A stretch of 64,000 nt of DNA from an uncultured Chloracidobacterium sp. (GCA_937941715.1 CALDGX010000003.1:1-64000); one strand, 5' to 3'; positions 17,830-27,550 are shown, counted from the first letter of the stretch. Made by a program: numbers and translations. Notes: generated from the sequence alone by a model not told the origin.

Positions 17830-17914
17830 GCAGGATTTTTTTGCAAGTTGGGCACGCGGTGCCGTTCTATTGGGCAGCAGTGATAACTGTAGCTTTTATT
17901 TAACGGAGTACGTT

Positions 17915-18478
17915 ATGCCTAAATTTGACAGCCCGCTGAATGATATCAAGATCGCCAGCCCTTGCTCGGCCGACTGGAATGAGATGTACGGCGACGAGCG
18001 CAAACGCTTTTGCGGCGAGTGCAAGCTCAATGTTTATAACCTCTCGGGAATGACCAGGGACGAGGCCGAAAGGCTCGTCACCAATGCGGAGGGCCGCTTA
18101 TGTGTCAGGTTCTTTCAACGGGCCGACGGCTCCGTGATCACGGCCGATTGTCCCGTGGGGTGGGCAAAGGTCAAACAGCGAACACGCGTTTATGCGACCG
18201 CGGCATTTTCGCTCGTGATGGCTTTGCTGACCGGTGTGCTTTTCGCGTCGCTGTTTTCAAAGCCAAAGGTCAGGATCGGCACATTGGCCGGTTTGACCAC
18301 GCCGACACCGATGCCGCTGATGGGAGCGGTCGCACCGCCGCCGAACGCTAACAGCAACACGGAGCGTAAGGAAAAGCCGCAAGCCGTGATGGGTAATTTT
18401 GTAACGCCTGTCAAAAAGCAGGCTCCCCCCACCGAGGTCAAGGGCGACGTCTCACGCGAAAGGGACGAGAATATCTAG
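17915..18478 (+). CDS. Membrane protein with conserved four-cysteine N-terminal domain
   Basis: A 187-residue protein of unrecognised function. The N-terminal domain (residues 10-85) has cysteines 17, 33, 36, 63 and 79 in the pattern FCGEC, NVYNLSGM, RLCVRF and TADCP, suggesting a metal-binding or redox-active module. One membrane helix follows (about 93-115), then a Pro/Thr-rich C-terminal tail outside the membrane. There is no signal peptide, so the cysteine domain should be cytoplasmic. GGAG lies 6 nt before ATG 17915, which is preferred over the earlier in-frame codons from 17870. Confidence 0.7.
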   Translation: MPKFDSPLNDIKIASPCSADWNEMYGDERKRFCGECKLNVYNLSGMTRDEAERLVTNAEGRLCVRFFQRADGSVITADCPVGWAKVKQRTRVYATAAFSLVMALLTGVLFASLFSKPKVRIGTLAGLTTPTPMPLMGAVAPPPNANSNTERKEKPQAVMGNFVTPVKKQAPPTEVKGDVSRERDENI

Positions 18479-18479
18479 T

Positions 18480-19598
18480 TCAGTTCTTAACGAAATACCC
18501 TTGTCGGGCCCGTACGCGAAGGCCGGTCCTCGTTTGCAGCCCGACATCGAGTTTGACAAATTTATTGAGCGGAAAATCGCCGTCGGAGTAGAACTGCAGC
18601 AGATATTGTGACCGGAGTTCATTACCGAGCTGTCGGAAGATGCGTTCGAGTATCTCGGCGTTCTTGCGGCCGTTGTTGCCGTTCTGGTACTCGTCTTTGG
18701 TGTCGATCGGCTGAAACTTTGGCAGGAAGGCCGTTCCGCCGGTGTCATCGGCGAACTTCTGCATATTCTCCTGGCCAAAAATACTGATCTGATTCAACTG
18801 GAACGAACTGCCGGCCGGATTGATCGAATAAAAGACCGTATCGGCGTTCTGCAGTGCCTTGAGCACACGGAGGCGTTCCTGGGCACTGGCTTCATTACGC
18901 GACTTTACGGTCAGTTGGTAGAGTTCCTTGGTCGTGAGCGAGTTTATCTTTTCGCCTGCCCGCTTATAGCCGTCCTGGATCGCTTTTGAGATCCGCTTGC
19001 TGTTGGTGTCCTCACCGTCAGAAATGACGACGATAACGCGTCTGGTGCCGTCCGGGGCGTTCTTTTGAAGGTACTCGGCGGCCGCCCCGACAGTGTCGTA
19101 AAAGGCGGTAAATTCTTTCGTCGGCACGATCGAACGGACAGCGGCTGCTGCCGCCTCGGCGGTATTTCTACCTCCGACCAGGACCGGACCGGCCCCGATC
19201 GTAAAGATGGACGCTCGATCGCCCGGACGCATAACTTCCTGGAGAAACTTTGCGGCCGTGTCCTGCTGAAACTTGAACATCGGGCTCGTGGTCGCCGAAA
19301 TGTCGAACAAAAGGGCGATCTCGAGTGGGACGTTCTCGGCGGTGCCGACATTGTCTATATTCTGCGGGCGGTTCTCTTCCGCCAGGCGAAAGTCGCCGGC
19401 CTTGAGCCCAAGCACGGGCGAACCGTTCGGATCAGTCACCGAAACGGGCACGACGACCAGTCTCGATTCGACCTTGATGATGTCATCGTCCGGTGTCGGA
19501 GCGGGCGTCGGCGACGCGGTTTGGCCGAATGCCGCACCGCAAGCGGCAAATGCGGCCGCGGCCAGGATGAATGTTCGTACGAGCCGGTTGGTTAGCAT
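18480..19598 (-). CDS. Acidobacterial-type VWFA-domain secreted protein
   Basis: A 372-residue exported protein: signal peptide, a Thr/Pro linker, then the IKVESRLVVVPVSVTDPNGSPV block typical of the VWFA-related family abundant in Acidobacteria, here quoted only in part as VVVPVSVTD. The VWA fold has a MIDAS-like DISAT (a relaxed DxSxS) and a later SDGEDTN loop. It probably binds ligands or metal outside the cytoplasm; the substrate is unknown. It is convergent with the preceding gene, with only 1 nt between the stop codons. Confidence 0.85.
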   Translation of the reverse strand: MLTNRLVRTFILAAAAFAACGAAFGQTASPTPAPTPDDDIIKVESRLVVVPVSVTDPNGSPVLGLKAGDFRLAEENRPQNIDNVGTAENVPLEIALLFDISATTSPMFKFQQDTAAKFLQEVMRPGDRASIFTIGAGPVLVGGRNTAEAAAAAVRSIVPTKEFTAFYDTVGAAAEYLQKNAPDGTRRVIVVISDGEDTNSKRISKAIQDGYKRAGEKINSLTTKELYQLTVKSRNEASAQERLRVLKALQNADTVFYSINPAGSSFQLNQISIFGQENMQKFADDTGGTAFLPKFQPIDTKDEYQNGNNGRKNAEILERIFRQLGNELRSQYLLQFYSDGDFPLNKFVKLDVGLQTRTGLRVRARQGYFVKN

Positions 19599-19678
19599 TG
19601 TGGTCTTTGAAAACTGGAAAAGGGCGCTTTGGACGCGGCACGTGCTGGCCGGTTCAAAGCGCCCATGTATGCGGGGTC

Positions 19679-20641
19679 TTACTGATCGTTCGAGTTCGAG
19701 GCCTTGACCTCGACATTTTGATTGATGCCGCGGCTGACCATCAGTTTGACCTCGACGCGCCGATTCTGGGCACGGCCCTCAGGCGTCGAATTATCGGCGA
19801 CTGCCTGAAGTTCGCCGTAACCGTACGAGGTGCTCATTCTTCGAAGCGGAATGTTGTGGGCCTCGATCAAATAGTCCTTTACCGCCTGGGCACGACGCTC
19901 GCTGAGTGCTTTGTTCTTGCGGGTGTCACCCTCGGCCGATGCAAAACCGGTCACCTCGATGACATAACCCTTGAGCGTCACCGCGGTTGCCGCAACCTGG
20001 TCAAGCGATGCTTTGCCCTCGGCTGACAACACCGCACTGCCGACCTTAAAGTTGACGGTCGCGGTCGACTGGACGACGTAATCGTCAAGATCGGTGATGC
20101 GCTTGTTGGTAGCATTGACTCCGGCGACCGCGGCATCGGCGGTGTCCTGTGCCGCTTTTGCTCCGCCCTTAGCGGCGTTTGAGATAGCCATCAGTTCATC
20201 GATTTGGCCGGAAACACGCTGGGCGTTCTGCTCGGCCGCCGTAAGACGTTCTTCGGCCGGCGAAACGCGTGCGTCGATCGACTGTGCGGTCGCAAGGTTG
20301 CTTTTGTCAAAGCGGATCTTGGTCGCCGCGAGGCTGCCCGACGCGTCGCCGACTCCCTCGGCCTCGAGGTTGAGTCCGCGGACGATCGCGCTTACGGGAT
20401 ACTTGTCGCCGCCAAAAAGGCTGTTGTTCTTGACGCTTGCGTTGCTGCCGATGACCACCTTGGTATCGACGCCGACGGTGTCGCGAATGACAAAGGTCGT
20501 GTCATTTTCCTTCGAAACGACCACGCCTTTGATCTTGTATTTTTGACCCGCAGTCAACGCCCGAAGCTGGGCACCCTGAGCAAAAAGGCTGACAGCCCCG
20601 ATCGAAATGGCAATTGCGATTACCGACATTCTCTTGAACAT
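19679..20641 (-). CDS. OmpA-family outer-membrane or peptidoglycan-binding protein
   Basis: A 320-residue exported protein. After a signal peptide (MFKRMSVIAIAISIGAVSLFA) comes a DUF5666-like beta-rich segment (residues about 30-110) and an Ala-rich probable coiled coil. The C-terminus is an OmpA-like peptidoglycan-binding domain: VTGFASAEGD, LSERRAQAVKDYL and AQNRRVEVKL. No transmembrane beta-barrel is apparent. The ORF extends to 20683, but ATG 20641 starts the signal peptide and follows CAGGAG. Confidence 0.88.
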   Translation of the reverse strand: MFKRMSVIAIAISIGAVSLFAQGAQLRALTAGQKYKIKGVVVSKENDTTFVIRDTVGVDTKVVIGSNASVKNNSLFGGDKYPVSAIVRGLNLEAEGVGDASGSLAATKIRFDKSNLATAQSIDARVSPAEERLTAAEQNAQRVSGQIDELMAISNAAKGGAKAAQDTADAAVAGVNATNKRITDLDDYVVQSTATVNFKVGSAVLSAEGKASLDQVAATAVTLKGYVIEVTGFASAEGDTRKNKALSERRAQAVKDYLIEAHNIPLRRMSTSYGYGELQAVADNSTPEGRAQNRRVEVKLMVSRGINQNVEVKASNSNDQ

Positions 20642-20916
20642 AATTATCTCCTGTGAAAAAGGCCGCTGATAGAAGATCAACAACGAAAAGTTAGACGCCG
20701 ATCAACCGCGAGGGGTTGTCGCTAATCCGAAATTCGGCTTTGCAGTGGTGAATTTCGCTAAGGTCCACCGATAGAAAACGAAAGAGTTCATAATGTACAG
20801 TCACCTGAACCGGCAATAAAATGCACTTTCGACGCGATCGGATCCAAAATTACTTTGGAATAAATTTCAAATGTTGTTAGAACGCAATGGACGAGATCAA
20901 TAACCTCTATTATAAC
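20642..20916. other. Intergenic region upstream of the OmpA gene
   Basis: Most of a 340-nt gap between two minus-strand genes. It should contain the OmpA-gene promoter, but no box pair stands out. A short palindrome CCGAAATTCGG lies near 20727-20737. No small ORF with a ribosome-binding site was found. Confidence 0.35.
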
Positions 20917-20963
20917 GCACCCGACGCCAACTATGCTACAGCATTAAATTGGCGTCGGAGTGC
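20917..20963 (-). terminator. Long hairpin downstream of the E2 gene
   Basis: CGACGCCAA (20922-20930) pairs with TTGGCGTCG (20949-20957), extended by GCAC/GTGC with one bulged base. The loop itself contains ATGCT/AGCAT. It begins 19 nt beyond the E2 stop. There is no T-run immediately after it, so it may be a terminator or an mRNA-stabilising hairpin. Confidence 0.5.
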
Positions 20964-20981
20964 GGTAAATATTGGGTTTTG

Positions 20982-22700
20982 TTAATACGTGAATTGGTTG
21001 GTCTCAAGGAAATTCTTGAGAAACGCCAAAAACTTCTCGGCATCCGCTCCGTCGACGATACGATGATCATAAGTCAGCGCGAAATACGCCATTTGCCGGA
21101 TCGCGATGTAATCGTCGCCTTCGCTCGATGTCAGAACCTTGGGCCGCTTCTCGATCGTACCGACACACAGGATGGCGACCTGCGGCTGGTTTATGATCGG
21201 CGTGCCGAAAAGTCCGCCGAAAACGCCGGGGTTCGTGATCGTGAACGTACCGCCCTGAACCTCGTTCGGGTTGAGCTTTTTGGTGCGGGCACGATCGGCC
21301 AGATCATTGGCAGCGACCGCAAGCTGCGACAGCGAGAGAGTATCAGCCTGTTTGATGACGGGAACTATCAATCCCCAATCGAGAGCGACCGCCATCCCGA
21401 GGTTGATGTCGCCCTTGTAGATGATCTGGTCACCGTCAACCTGACTGTTAACGATGCGAAATTCGCGAATTGCCGCCGTGACCGCCTGAAAGATGAACGG
21501 CATGAAGGTCAGCTTAGTGCCGAACCTGGCCTGAAAATCGGCTTGATGGGCCTTCCGAAACTTTGCGACATTGGTCATGTCGATCTCATACACGCTGGTG
21601 ACATGAGCCGATGTCTGCTTTGAGAATGTCATGTGGTCGGCGATCTTCTTTCGCATGACCGACATTTTCTCGATCCTGTCATCCACCGTTGCGTTGACCG
21701 TCGGCGGCACATATGTTGTCGGAGCCGCGGCAGCCTTCGGTTCTGCGGCCGGCACCGCAGCACCCTTGACCAACAGATCCTGCGGCCTGAGTGCCGCACC
21801 GGTTTCGATAAATGCCATGATGTCGCTTTTGGTCACGCGGCCGCTGACGCCGGAACCCGGGATCCGCGTAATATCGATGCCGTGTTCGCGGGCGATATTG
21901 CGGACGAGCGGGCTCGATTTGGTGCGGCGGAGTTCGTCGAGCGATGAATTGCCGTTAGCGGCGGCGGCCTTTGCCATTACGGGCGGCGCTACCGGCATCA
22001 CCGGAGCCGGCGGCGTCTGAGCCTCAGCGGCAGGAGTTTGAACGGCTGCGGGTGCCTCAGCGGCCGGTTTGGCCGCGGCGGATGCTCCGGCGGCACCGAC
22101 AAGAGCCAATACCGAACCAACCTCGACCGTCTGGCCTTCACTTACGTTGATCGAAAGCAGAACGCCGGCTGTCGGCGACGGCACCTCGGCATCGACCTTG
22201 TCGGTTGAGATCTCAAGCAGGGGCTCGTCCTTTTCGATCGTGTCGCCGACGGCTTTGAGCCATTTCGAAACGGTGCCTTCGGTGATCGATTCGCCCATCT
22301 GGGGCATTACGACCTCTGCGGCGTCCCCTGCCGGTACGGCAACGGGTTCGGGTGACACCGTCCCGACGGGCGCCAGGTTTGCCTCGGGGGCAACCTCCGC
22401 GACTGCTGGGGTTTCAGCGATCGGGGCTGCTGACGGTGCCGGCACAGATGCACCGGTTTCACCCTCGGCACCGATGACGGCGACGACGGTTCCAACCTCG
22501 ACTGTTTCGCCTTCCTGATGGCGAATTTCCAATAGGATCCCGGCCCCCGGACTCGGCACTTCGGCATCGACCTTATCGGTCGAGATCTCAAGCACAGGTT
22601 CGTCCTTGTCGACCTTTTCGCCGACCTGCTTTAACCATTTTGAAACCGTTCCTTCGGTTATCGATTCGCCCATCTGGGGCATCACGACTTCTAAACTCAT
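20982..22700 (-). CDS. Dihydrolipoamide acyltransferase (E2) with two lipoyl domains
   Basis: E2 core of a 2-oxoacid dehydrogenase complex, probably 2-oxoglutarate (succinyltransferase) or branched-chain/pyruvate type. The 572-residue protein has two near-identical lipoyl domains with lipoylation site EISTDKVDAEVPSP (about residues 38-51 and again near 165-178). Ala/Pro linkers follow, then an E3-binding domain (SSPLVRNIAREHGID) and the catalytic domain ending with the active-site block YDHRIVDGADA. The tandem layout resembles the SucB-type family of Actinobacteria and Acidobacteria. No E1 gene is adjacent; a lipoamide dehydrogenase gene lies about 7 kb away. Confidence 0.9.
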   Translation of the reverse strand: MSLEVVMPQMGESITEGTVSKWLKQVGEKVDKDEPVLEISTDKVDAEVPSPGAGILLEIRHQEGETVEVGTVVAVIGAEGETGASVPAPSAAPIAETPAVAEVAPEANLAPVGTVSPEPVAVPAGDAAEVVMPQMGESITEGTVSKWLKAVGDTIEKDEPLLEISTDKVDAEVPSPTAGVLLSINVSEGQTVEVGSVLALVGAAGASAAAKPAAEAPAAVQTPAAEAQTPPAPVMPVAPPVMAKAAAANGNSSLDELRRTKSSPLVRNIAREHGIDITRIPGSGVSGRVTKSDIMAFIETGAALRPQDLLVKGAAVPAAEPKAAAAPTTYVPPTVNATVDDRIEKMSVMRKKIADHMTFSKQTSAHVTSVYEIDMTNVAKFRKAHQADFQARFGTKLTFMPFIFQAVTAAIREFRIVNSQVDGDQIIYKGDINLGMAVALDWGLIVPVIKQADTLSLSQLAVAANDLADRARTKKLNPNEVQGGTFTITNPGVFGGLFGTPIINQPQVAILCVGTIEKRPKVLTSSEGDDYIAIRQMAYFALTYDHRIVDGADAEKFLAFLKNFLETNQFTY

Positions 22701-22827
22701 AAGATCTCCCGGTAATAACTCACGCCTAACGGCTGATCATCAAATAACTAGAATACTAGAAAAATACGGTCTGATAAAATACGGCACCGGAGATTTGAGG
22801 GCGAGGGCCGCCTGCCGTCCGGCCGCA

Positions 22828-23256
22828 TCAGGCAGATCTGTGTCTGTGGATAAAGTCAAACAACTCGTTGATGCCCGATATCGATGAGGGGATCAATACG
22901 CTGCGGCCGTCCTTGCTCTTGATGACGATGTGCTCACGCTGTCGTTCGGTCTCCTTGGTTACCGACCCGATCTCGTTCCATCGGCAGGAGAATTTGCGAT
23001 ATTCGATACCGTTCTGATAGACCTTGACGAGGTTCTTTCGCTGTACGACCCACGAGAACATCGTCACGATGTAAACGAATAGAAATGCGGTCGCGAGCAG
23101 GAAATAGCCGAATTGCTGCCTCAAATAAAATGCGAGCATCATCGCCAAAAAAAAGACGAATGAGAGTATGGCCACAAAGACGGCTCGCTGAAGATACGAC
23201 GGGTGAATACCGAAAATGCTGACCAGTCGGCCAAGGTCATTTGATGGATTGGACAT
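22828..23256 (-). CDS. Small membrane protein with PH-like C-terminal domain
   Basis: A 142-residue protein with two adjacent hydrophobic helices (about residues 25-70) followed by a cytoplasmic-type beta-rich segment: VYQNGIEYRKFSCRWNEIGSV, cited here as YQNGIEYRK, then HIVIKSKDGR. The pattern resembles bacterial PH-like/DUF6585 proteins. No enzyme motif is visible. It is divergent from the S9 peptidase gene, and its N-terminal codons overlap non-coding sequence upstream of that gene. Confidence 0.6.
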   Translation of the reverse strand: MSNPSNDLGRLVSIFGIHPSYLQRAVFVAILSFVFFLAMMLAFYLRQQFGYFLLATAFLFVYIVTMFSWVVQRKNLVKVYQNGIEYRKFSCRWNEIGSVTKETERQREHIVIKSKDGRSVLIPSSISGINELFDFIHRHRSA

Positions 23257-23486
23257 GGCTATTTCACCGGCCTCTTAAGCGGAATGATCCTGACAACGGC
23301 ACCGCCGAAATAGGAATTGACACAGTTGTATCCGAAATTGAGCATATTATTGATACCGCTCAGCAAGAAATATCACTAAATTTTATCAAACAAATCGTTC
23401 TGCTATGTAATACACCCGAAACTTGCTATAAAATGGTTACCATCGATCAGTCGAAACCTAAACCTGTACTTTCCGTAACAATCAAA

Positions 23487-25667
23487 ATGAAAAAGATCTC
23501 GATAATTGCGCTGTTCATTTGCTCGATCGTCATTTCGGTCGCTGCTCAAAAGACTGTCCTGACCAAGGATGATTATGCCCGGGCTGAAAAGATGCTTAGC
23601 TTCGGCACCGCACCGTACATCGATCGCGGCGGCGTCAGGCCGATGTTCCTGCCCGACGGGCGATTTTGGTATCGCGTGCTGACCGCGACCGGAAGTGAAT
23701 ACGTACTTATCAACCCGGCCGATGGCTCCCGTAAGTCCGCAGCAAATCTGGCGGACCTCGGCGTTACGGCGCCGGCGGCTCCGGTTGGCGGCGGACGATT
23801 TGGCGGCGGCAATGCAATTGCCTCGCCTGACGGCAAAAAGCAGGTTTACATCAAGGACTGGAACCTGTGGGTCAAGGATATTGCCTCGGGCAAGGAGACC
23901 CAGCTGACGACTGACGGCGTTAAGGATTTTGGCTACGCGACCGACAATGCCGGCTGGAAGCACAGCGATCGTGCGATCGTTCTATGGTCGCCAGACTCGA
24001 AAAAGGTCGCGACATTTCAACAGGACCAGAGGCACATCAATGATATGTACCTTGTCACGACAAACGTCGGTGCCCCGAAACTCGAGGCGTGGAAGTATCC
24101 TCTACCGACCGACAAGGAGATAATCAAGATCCATCGTGTCGTGATCGACGTCGAGTCGGGCAAGATGGTGCGGTTCAAGATGGCCCCGGACGATCGCCGC
24201 GGAACACTCTGTGACGACATCGCCTGCGACGGAACTTTCGGTGATAACCGTTGGAGCCCGGACGGTTCAACGCTCGCGTTTGTGTCGAGTTCGCGTGATC
24301 ATAAATCCGCCAAGTTCCGCATCGCCGACACGGCCACCGGCGATGTCCGTGACGTCTTTGAGGAGACTGTTGCGACCCAGTACGAATCTGGTCAAGGCGA
24401 AGCGAATTGGCGTTATTTCCCGGCAACCAAAGAGGCGATCTGGTACTCCGAGCGTGACGATTGGGGCCACTTGTACCTGTATGACCTGATCACGGGTAAA
24501 CCGAAGACGCAGATCACCAAGGGGAACTTTGTCGTTACACGCATAATCAAGATCGATGACAGTTCGCGGACGATATTTTTTGAGGCAAATGGCAGGGAAC
24601 CCGGCCGTGACCCGTACTTTGCACATTTTTATCGCGTCGGGTTTGACGGCAAAGGCCTGACATTGCTCACACCCGAGGATGGCAACCACCAGGTTTCCAT
24701 CACTCCGGACGGAAAGTACTTTGTCGATTCGTACTCAAAGATGGACGTCGCACCCGTAACGGTTCTTCGGGACATGACGGGTAAGCTCATCGCGACGTTG
24801 GAAAAGACCGATGTCTCGCGACTGGTTGCGACCGGCTGGAAACCGCCGACACCGATCACCGTCAAATCCCGCGACGGAAAATGGGACCTCTACGGTGTGA
24901 TGTTCACTCCGACCAACCTTGATACGGCCAAGAAGTATCCGGTCATCAATTACATATATCCCGGCCCACAGGGCGGCGGTGTGGGGTCGCGTTCATTTTC
25001 GGCCAGCCGCAGCGACCATCAGGCATTGGCGGAACTCGGATTTGTTGTCGTGATCATCGACGGTACCTGCAATCCCGATCGGTCGAAATCGTTCCATGAC
25101 GTTTGTTACGGCAACATGGCCGACAATACGCTCGAAGACCAGATCTCAGGAATGAAGCAGTTAGCTGCCAAATATCCGTATATGGACCTTGATCGTGTCG
25201 GTGTCTGGGGACACTCGGGCGGCGGATTTGCCACGGCGGCTGCGATGTTCCGCTATCCGGATTTTTACAAGGTCGGAATTTCGGAATCGGGCAACCATGA
25301 AAACCGCAATTATGAGGATGATTGGGGCGAACGCTACATCGGGCTGCTGAGCGGGGATAATTATGAGAAACAGGCAAATCAGAACTACGCCAAAAATCTC
25401 AAAGGCAAACTCCTGCTCGCTCACGGTGCGATGGACGACAATGTTCCGCCGTACAACACCTATTTGGTCGTCGATGCCCTGGTCAAAGCCAATAAGGACT
25501 TTGACCTGATCATTTTCCCCAATGCCCGGCACGGGTATGGTGCTGACAGCTTCTATATGATGCGCCGCCGTTGGGACTATTTCGTTAGGAATCTGCTTGG
25601 GGCTGAGCCGCCGAAGGAGTATGAGATAAAGTCGAAGCCCGATCCGCGAATGAGCGTCGGCAGATAG
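23487..25667 (+). CDS. Secreted S9-family prolyl oligopeptidase (dipeptidyl peptidase IV-like)
   Basis: A 726-residue exported serine peptidase: signal peptide MKKISIIALFICSIVISVAA, an N-terminal beta-propeller (DPPIV N-domain, residues about 90-480) and an alpha/beta-hydrolase C-terminal domain. The catalytic triad is recognisable: Ser in GHSGGG, Asp in AMDDNVPP, and His in ARHGYG. It probably removes N-terminal X-Pro dipeptides in the periplasm or outside. The frame extends to 23241, but ATG 23487 begins the signal peptide. A strong hairpin terminator follows. Confidence 0.9.
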   Translation: MKKISIIALFICSIVISVAAQKTVLTKDDYARAEKMLSFGTAPYIDRGGVRPMFLPDGRFWYRVLTATGSEYVLINPADGSRKSAANLADLGVTAPAAPVGGGRFGGGNAIASPDGKKQVYIKDWNLWVKDIASGKETQLTTDGVKDFGYATDNAGWKHSDRAIVLWSPDSKKVATFQQDQRHINDMYLVTTNVGAPKLEAWKYPLPTDKEIIKIHRVVIDVESGKMVRFKMAPDDRRGTLCDDIACDGTFGDNRWSPDGSTLAFVSSSRDHKSAKFRIADTATGDVRDVFEETVATQYESGQGEANWRYFPATKEAIWYSERDDWGHLYLYDLITGKPKTQITKGNFVVTRIIKIDDSSRTIFFEANGREPGRDPYFAHFYRVGFDGKGLTLLTPEDGNHQVSITPDGKYFVDSYSKMDVAPVTVLRDMTGKLIATLEKTDVSRLVATGWKPPTPITVKSRDGKWDLYGVMFTPTNLDTAKKYPVINYIYPGPQGGGVGSRSFSASRSDHQALAELGFVVVIIDGTCNPDRSKSFHDVCYGNMADNTLEDQISGMKQLAAKYPYMDLDRVGVWGHSGGGFATAAAMFRYPDFYKVGISESGNHENRNYEDDWGERYIGLLSGDNYEKQANQNYAKNLKGKLLLAHGAMDDNVPPYNTYLVVDALVKANKDFDLIIFPNARHGYGADSFYMMRRRWDYFVRNLLGAEPPKEYEIKSKPDPRMSVGR

Positions 25668-25698
25668 GCTGTACAACGCAATTGGCAGTTAACACCGG

Positions 25699-25734
25699 GG
25701 CCGGAATGATCGCGAAGCGGTCACTCCGGCCTTT
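25699..25734. terminator. Bidirectional terminator between convergent genes
   Basis: A 15-bp stem (25699-25713 with 25717-25731, one mismatch and one G-T pair) with a GAA loop, followed by TTT on the plus strand. It lies between the S9 peptidase stop and the stop of the convergent gene at 25733, which it touches. Confidence 0.75.
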
Positions 25735-26179
25735 AGCTTTGCTGGTCCAGCTTCTCGGTGTCGTTCTCACTTTCGTCAAAAAGCGATCTCAACGGCGGAT
25801 TGGGCGGCGGCAATGACGCGGCGTACTCAGCCATGTCCTGATTCAATGCAGAAACCGCCATTTCCGCGCGTTCGATGTCGTCACGGACCAGCTTCAGTAC
25901 CAGTTTCCCGTCCTGATTTGGAAGAGCGGCAAGAACGCCGAACGTTTTCATTCGGATCTCGATCTTGGCCCCTCGCTTCAGAAGCCCCTTGCGAAACTTG
26001 ATATCCAGTATCTCACCTATCGGAAGCCGGACCTCTTCGACACCGCCGGACACCAGCCCGAGCCACTTGGTCTCGAATTCGATAACGATACCGGCCGGCG
26101 AAAATTTGGCAACACCGTTGACCTTTGCCAACCCGTGAGTGCCCTCGGTACTGAATGGGATACTAGTAAAATTGTGCAT
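25733..26179 (-). CDS. Conserved hypothetical protein
   Basis: A protein of about 148 residues with no recognised family. The N-terminal 110 residues look like a beta-rich domain (GVAKFSPAGIVIEFETKW, EVRLPIGEILDIKF, AKIEIRMKTFGVL), followed by a helix and a Pro-rich acidic tail (PPPNPPLRS, SENDTEKL). No signal peptide or membrane helix. The ORF opens with TTG at 26191; ATG 26179 is equally plausible and chosen. It may be a PH-like or PilZ-like module, but this is a guess. Confidence 0.5.
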   Translation of the reverse strand: MHNFTSIPFSTEGTHGLAKVNGVAKFSPAGIVIEFETKWLGLVSGGVEEVRLPIGEILDIKFRKGLLKRGAKIEIRMKTFGVLAALPNQDGKLVLKLVRDDIERAEMAVSALNQDMAEYAASLPPPNPPLRSLFDESENDTEKLDQQS

Positions 26180-26282
26180 ACCAAGCTGCAATGCTGACGG
26201 CCGCCGCTGTGAACCGGCGGATCTGCCTATTGCGAATTTTACAGCCTCATTGAACTTCTGTCGAAGCCGCGTCTAGGGATCG

Positions 26283-26543
26283 TCAGATCTTCGAACGCCG
26301 CCGCAGCCAGAAATACTTTGCCACGCCTATCAGGCTGATCAACAACCAAAAGAACTCGACGATGAACGCCGGAAAGTTGAAGTTGAAATAAAGCGAAACA
26401 ATTATGAGCGTCGCTCCGGTAGCGTTCAGCGTTGAGTACGCCAGCTGCTCGCTCCGAATACGGCCCGCCTGCAGCAGGACATACGTAACTATGATCGTAC
26501 CGACGCCGACGGTACCGATTACGTCGTACCACTGAACTGTCAT
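26283..26543 (-). CDS. CBU_0592-like small membrane protein
   Basis: An 86-residue protein with about three membrane helices, matching the pattern of the CBU_0592 family: VGVGTIIVTYVLLQAGR, then YSTLNATGATLIIVSL and FNFPAFIVEFFWLLIS, each quoted in part. Function unknown. Its ATG overlaps the stop of the upstream YCF48-like gene by 4 nt, indicating translational coupling. Confidence 0.65.
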   Translation of the reverse strand: MTVQWYDVIGTVGVGTIIVTYVLLQAGRIRSEQLAYSTLNATGATLIIVSLYFNFNFPAFIVEFFWLLISLIGVAKYFWLRRRSKI

Positions 26544-27550
26544 TTCATTCGGGCGATCATTCCTTTTTCACCGACCGCCCAAACTGCTCCGCTGCCTTTT
26601 GCCTGAACCGCGTTGTAGCTCAACTTATCAACATTCCGCCAGGTTTTGCCGCCGTCATTTGAAATGTCCGAACCGCTCGACCCTACGGCGACCACCGTTT
26701 GACCGTCGATGTAGGCGACCCCTGAGCGATAACCGCTGAGTCCGCTGCCCGCGATCCATGTCCGGCCGCCGTCGTATGTATGTGCCAGATTGCGGTCGTT
26801 TTCATCCGGCTTTTCGTAGTTGCCGCCGACAATGATGCCCCGCTTGCCGTTGAGCATCGCGATCGAGAAGATACCGCTGCCAGCCGTTCCTTTCACGATC
26901 GGCGCATCCGCGACCAACCATGAAACACCTCTGTTCTCCGACCTGAAGACCCGTGCATCGGCACCTCCCGACACCAGCAGAAGCCGGTCCCGGCCCTGCG
27001 CTATGAGGCACGTGCCGCTCGCCGCAAACGCCGCTTCGCCTGCTTTGGCCGATGCCATTTTGTCCGTATCCATAGCTTTCCAGGTCGTACCGTCCTTAGT
27101 GCCGAAAAGGACATATTTTCCGTCCACCGGATCAGACATCGCGACGCAATTGTTTCGATCCCAGCACGCCAGGGCGTCAAAGAACGCCTTTTCGTCTGTG
27201 TTCTTGAACTGAAGCGACCACGACTTGCCGCCGTCGATCGTCTTGTATATCCGCGACGACTCACCGTTGCCGATGCTGAGAATGTAGGCAGTATTAGCGT
27301 CAAAGGCTTCGATATCGCGAAAGTCGAGCTTTTCGGCGTCGGGAACTTTGATGACGGCCCATGTTCCACCGCCGTCGATCGTCCGGATCACGGTTCCGCG
27401 CGTGCCGCTGGCCCAAACCGTGTTCTTATCAACCACCGAGAGTCCGCGAAACGAAGCGGTTGTATCAACCGTTTGCTTTGTCCATTGACAATAGTAGGGC
27501 TGGACACAAATAACAAATAAGGCAAAACCTGACAGAAAAATGCGAGTCAT
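26540..27550 (-). CDS. Secreted YCF48/BNR-repeat beta-propeller protein
   Basis: A 336-residue exported protein with signal peptide MTRIFLSGFALFVICVQPYYC and at least four Asp-box/BNR-type repeats (TIDGGGTW, TIDGGKSW, TYDGGRTW, SNDGGKTW). This is the arrangement of YCF48/Ycf48-like and sialidase-type propellers. No sialidase catalytic residues are evident. The ORF extends to 27847 in frame, but ATG 27550 starts the signal peptide. Probably cotranscribed with the neighbouring small membrane protein genes. Confidence 0.78.
   Translation of the reverse strand: MTRIFLSGFALFVICVQPYYCQWTKQTVDTTASFRGLSVVDKNTVWASGTRGTVIRTIDGGGTWAVIKVPDAEKLDFRDIEAFDANTAYILSIGNGESSRIYKTIDGGKSWSLQFKNTDEKAFFDALACWDRNNCVAMSDPVDGKYVLFGTKDGTTWKAMDTDKMASAKAGEAAFAASGTCLIAQGRDRLLLVSGGADARVFRSENRGVSWLVADAPIVKGTAGSGIFSIAMLNGKRGIIVGGNYEKPDENDRNLAHTYDGGRTWIAGSGLSGYRSGVAYIDGQTVVAVGSSGSDISNDGGKTWRNVDKLSYNAVQAKGSGAVWAVGEKGMIARMK

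Noticed and set aside
23241..23486. N-terminal extension of the S9 peptidase
   Set aside because: The signal peptide begins at 23487; sequence before it is AT-rich, lacks conserved character and overlaps the divergent gene.
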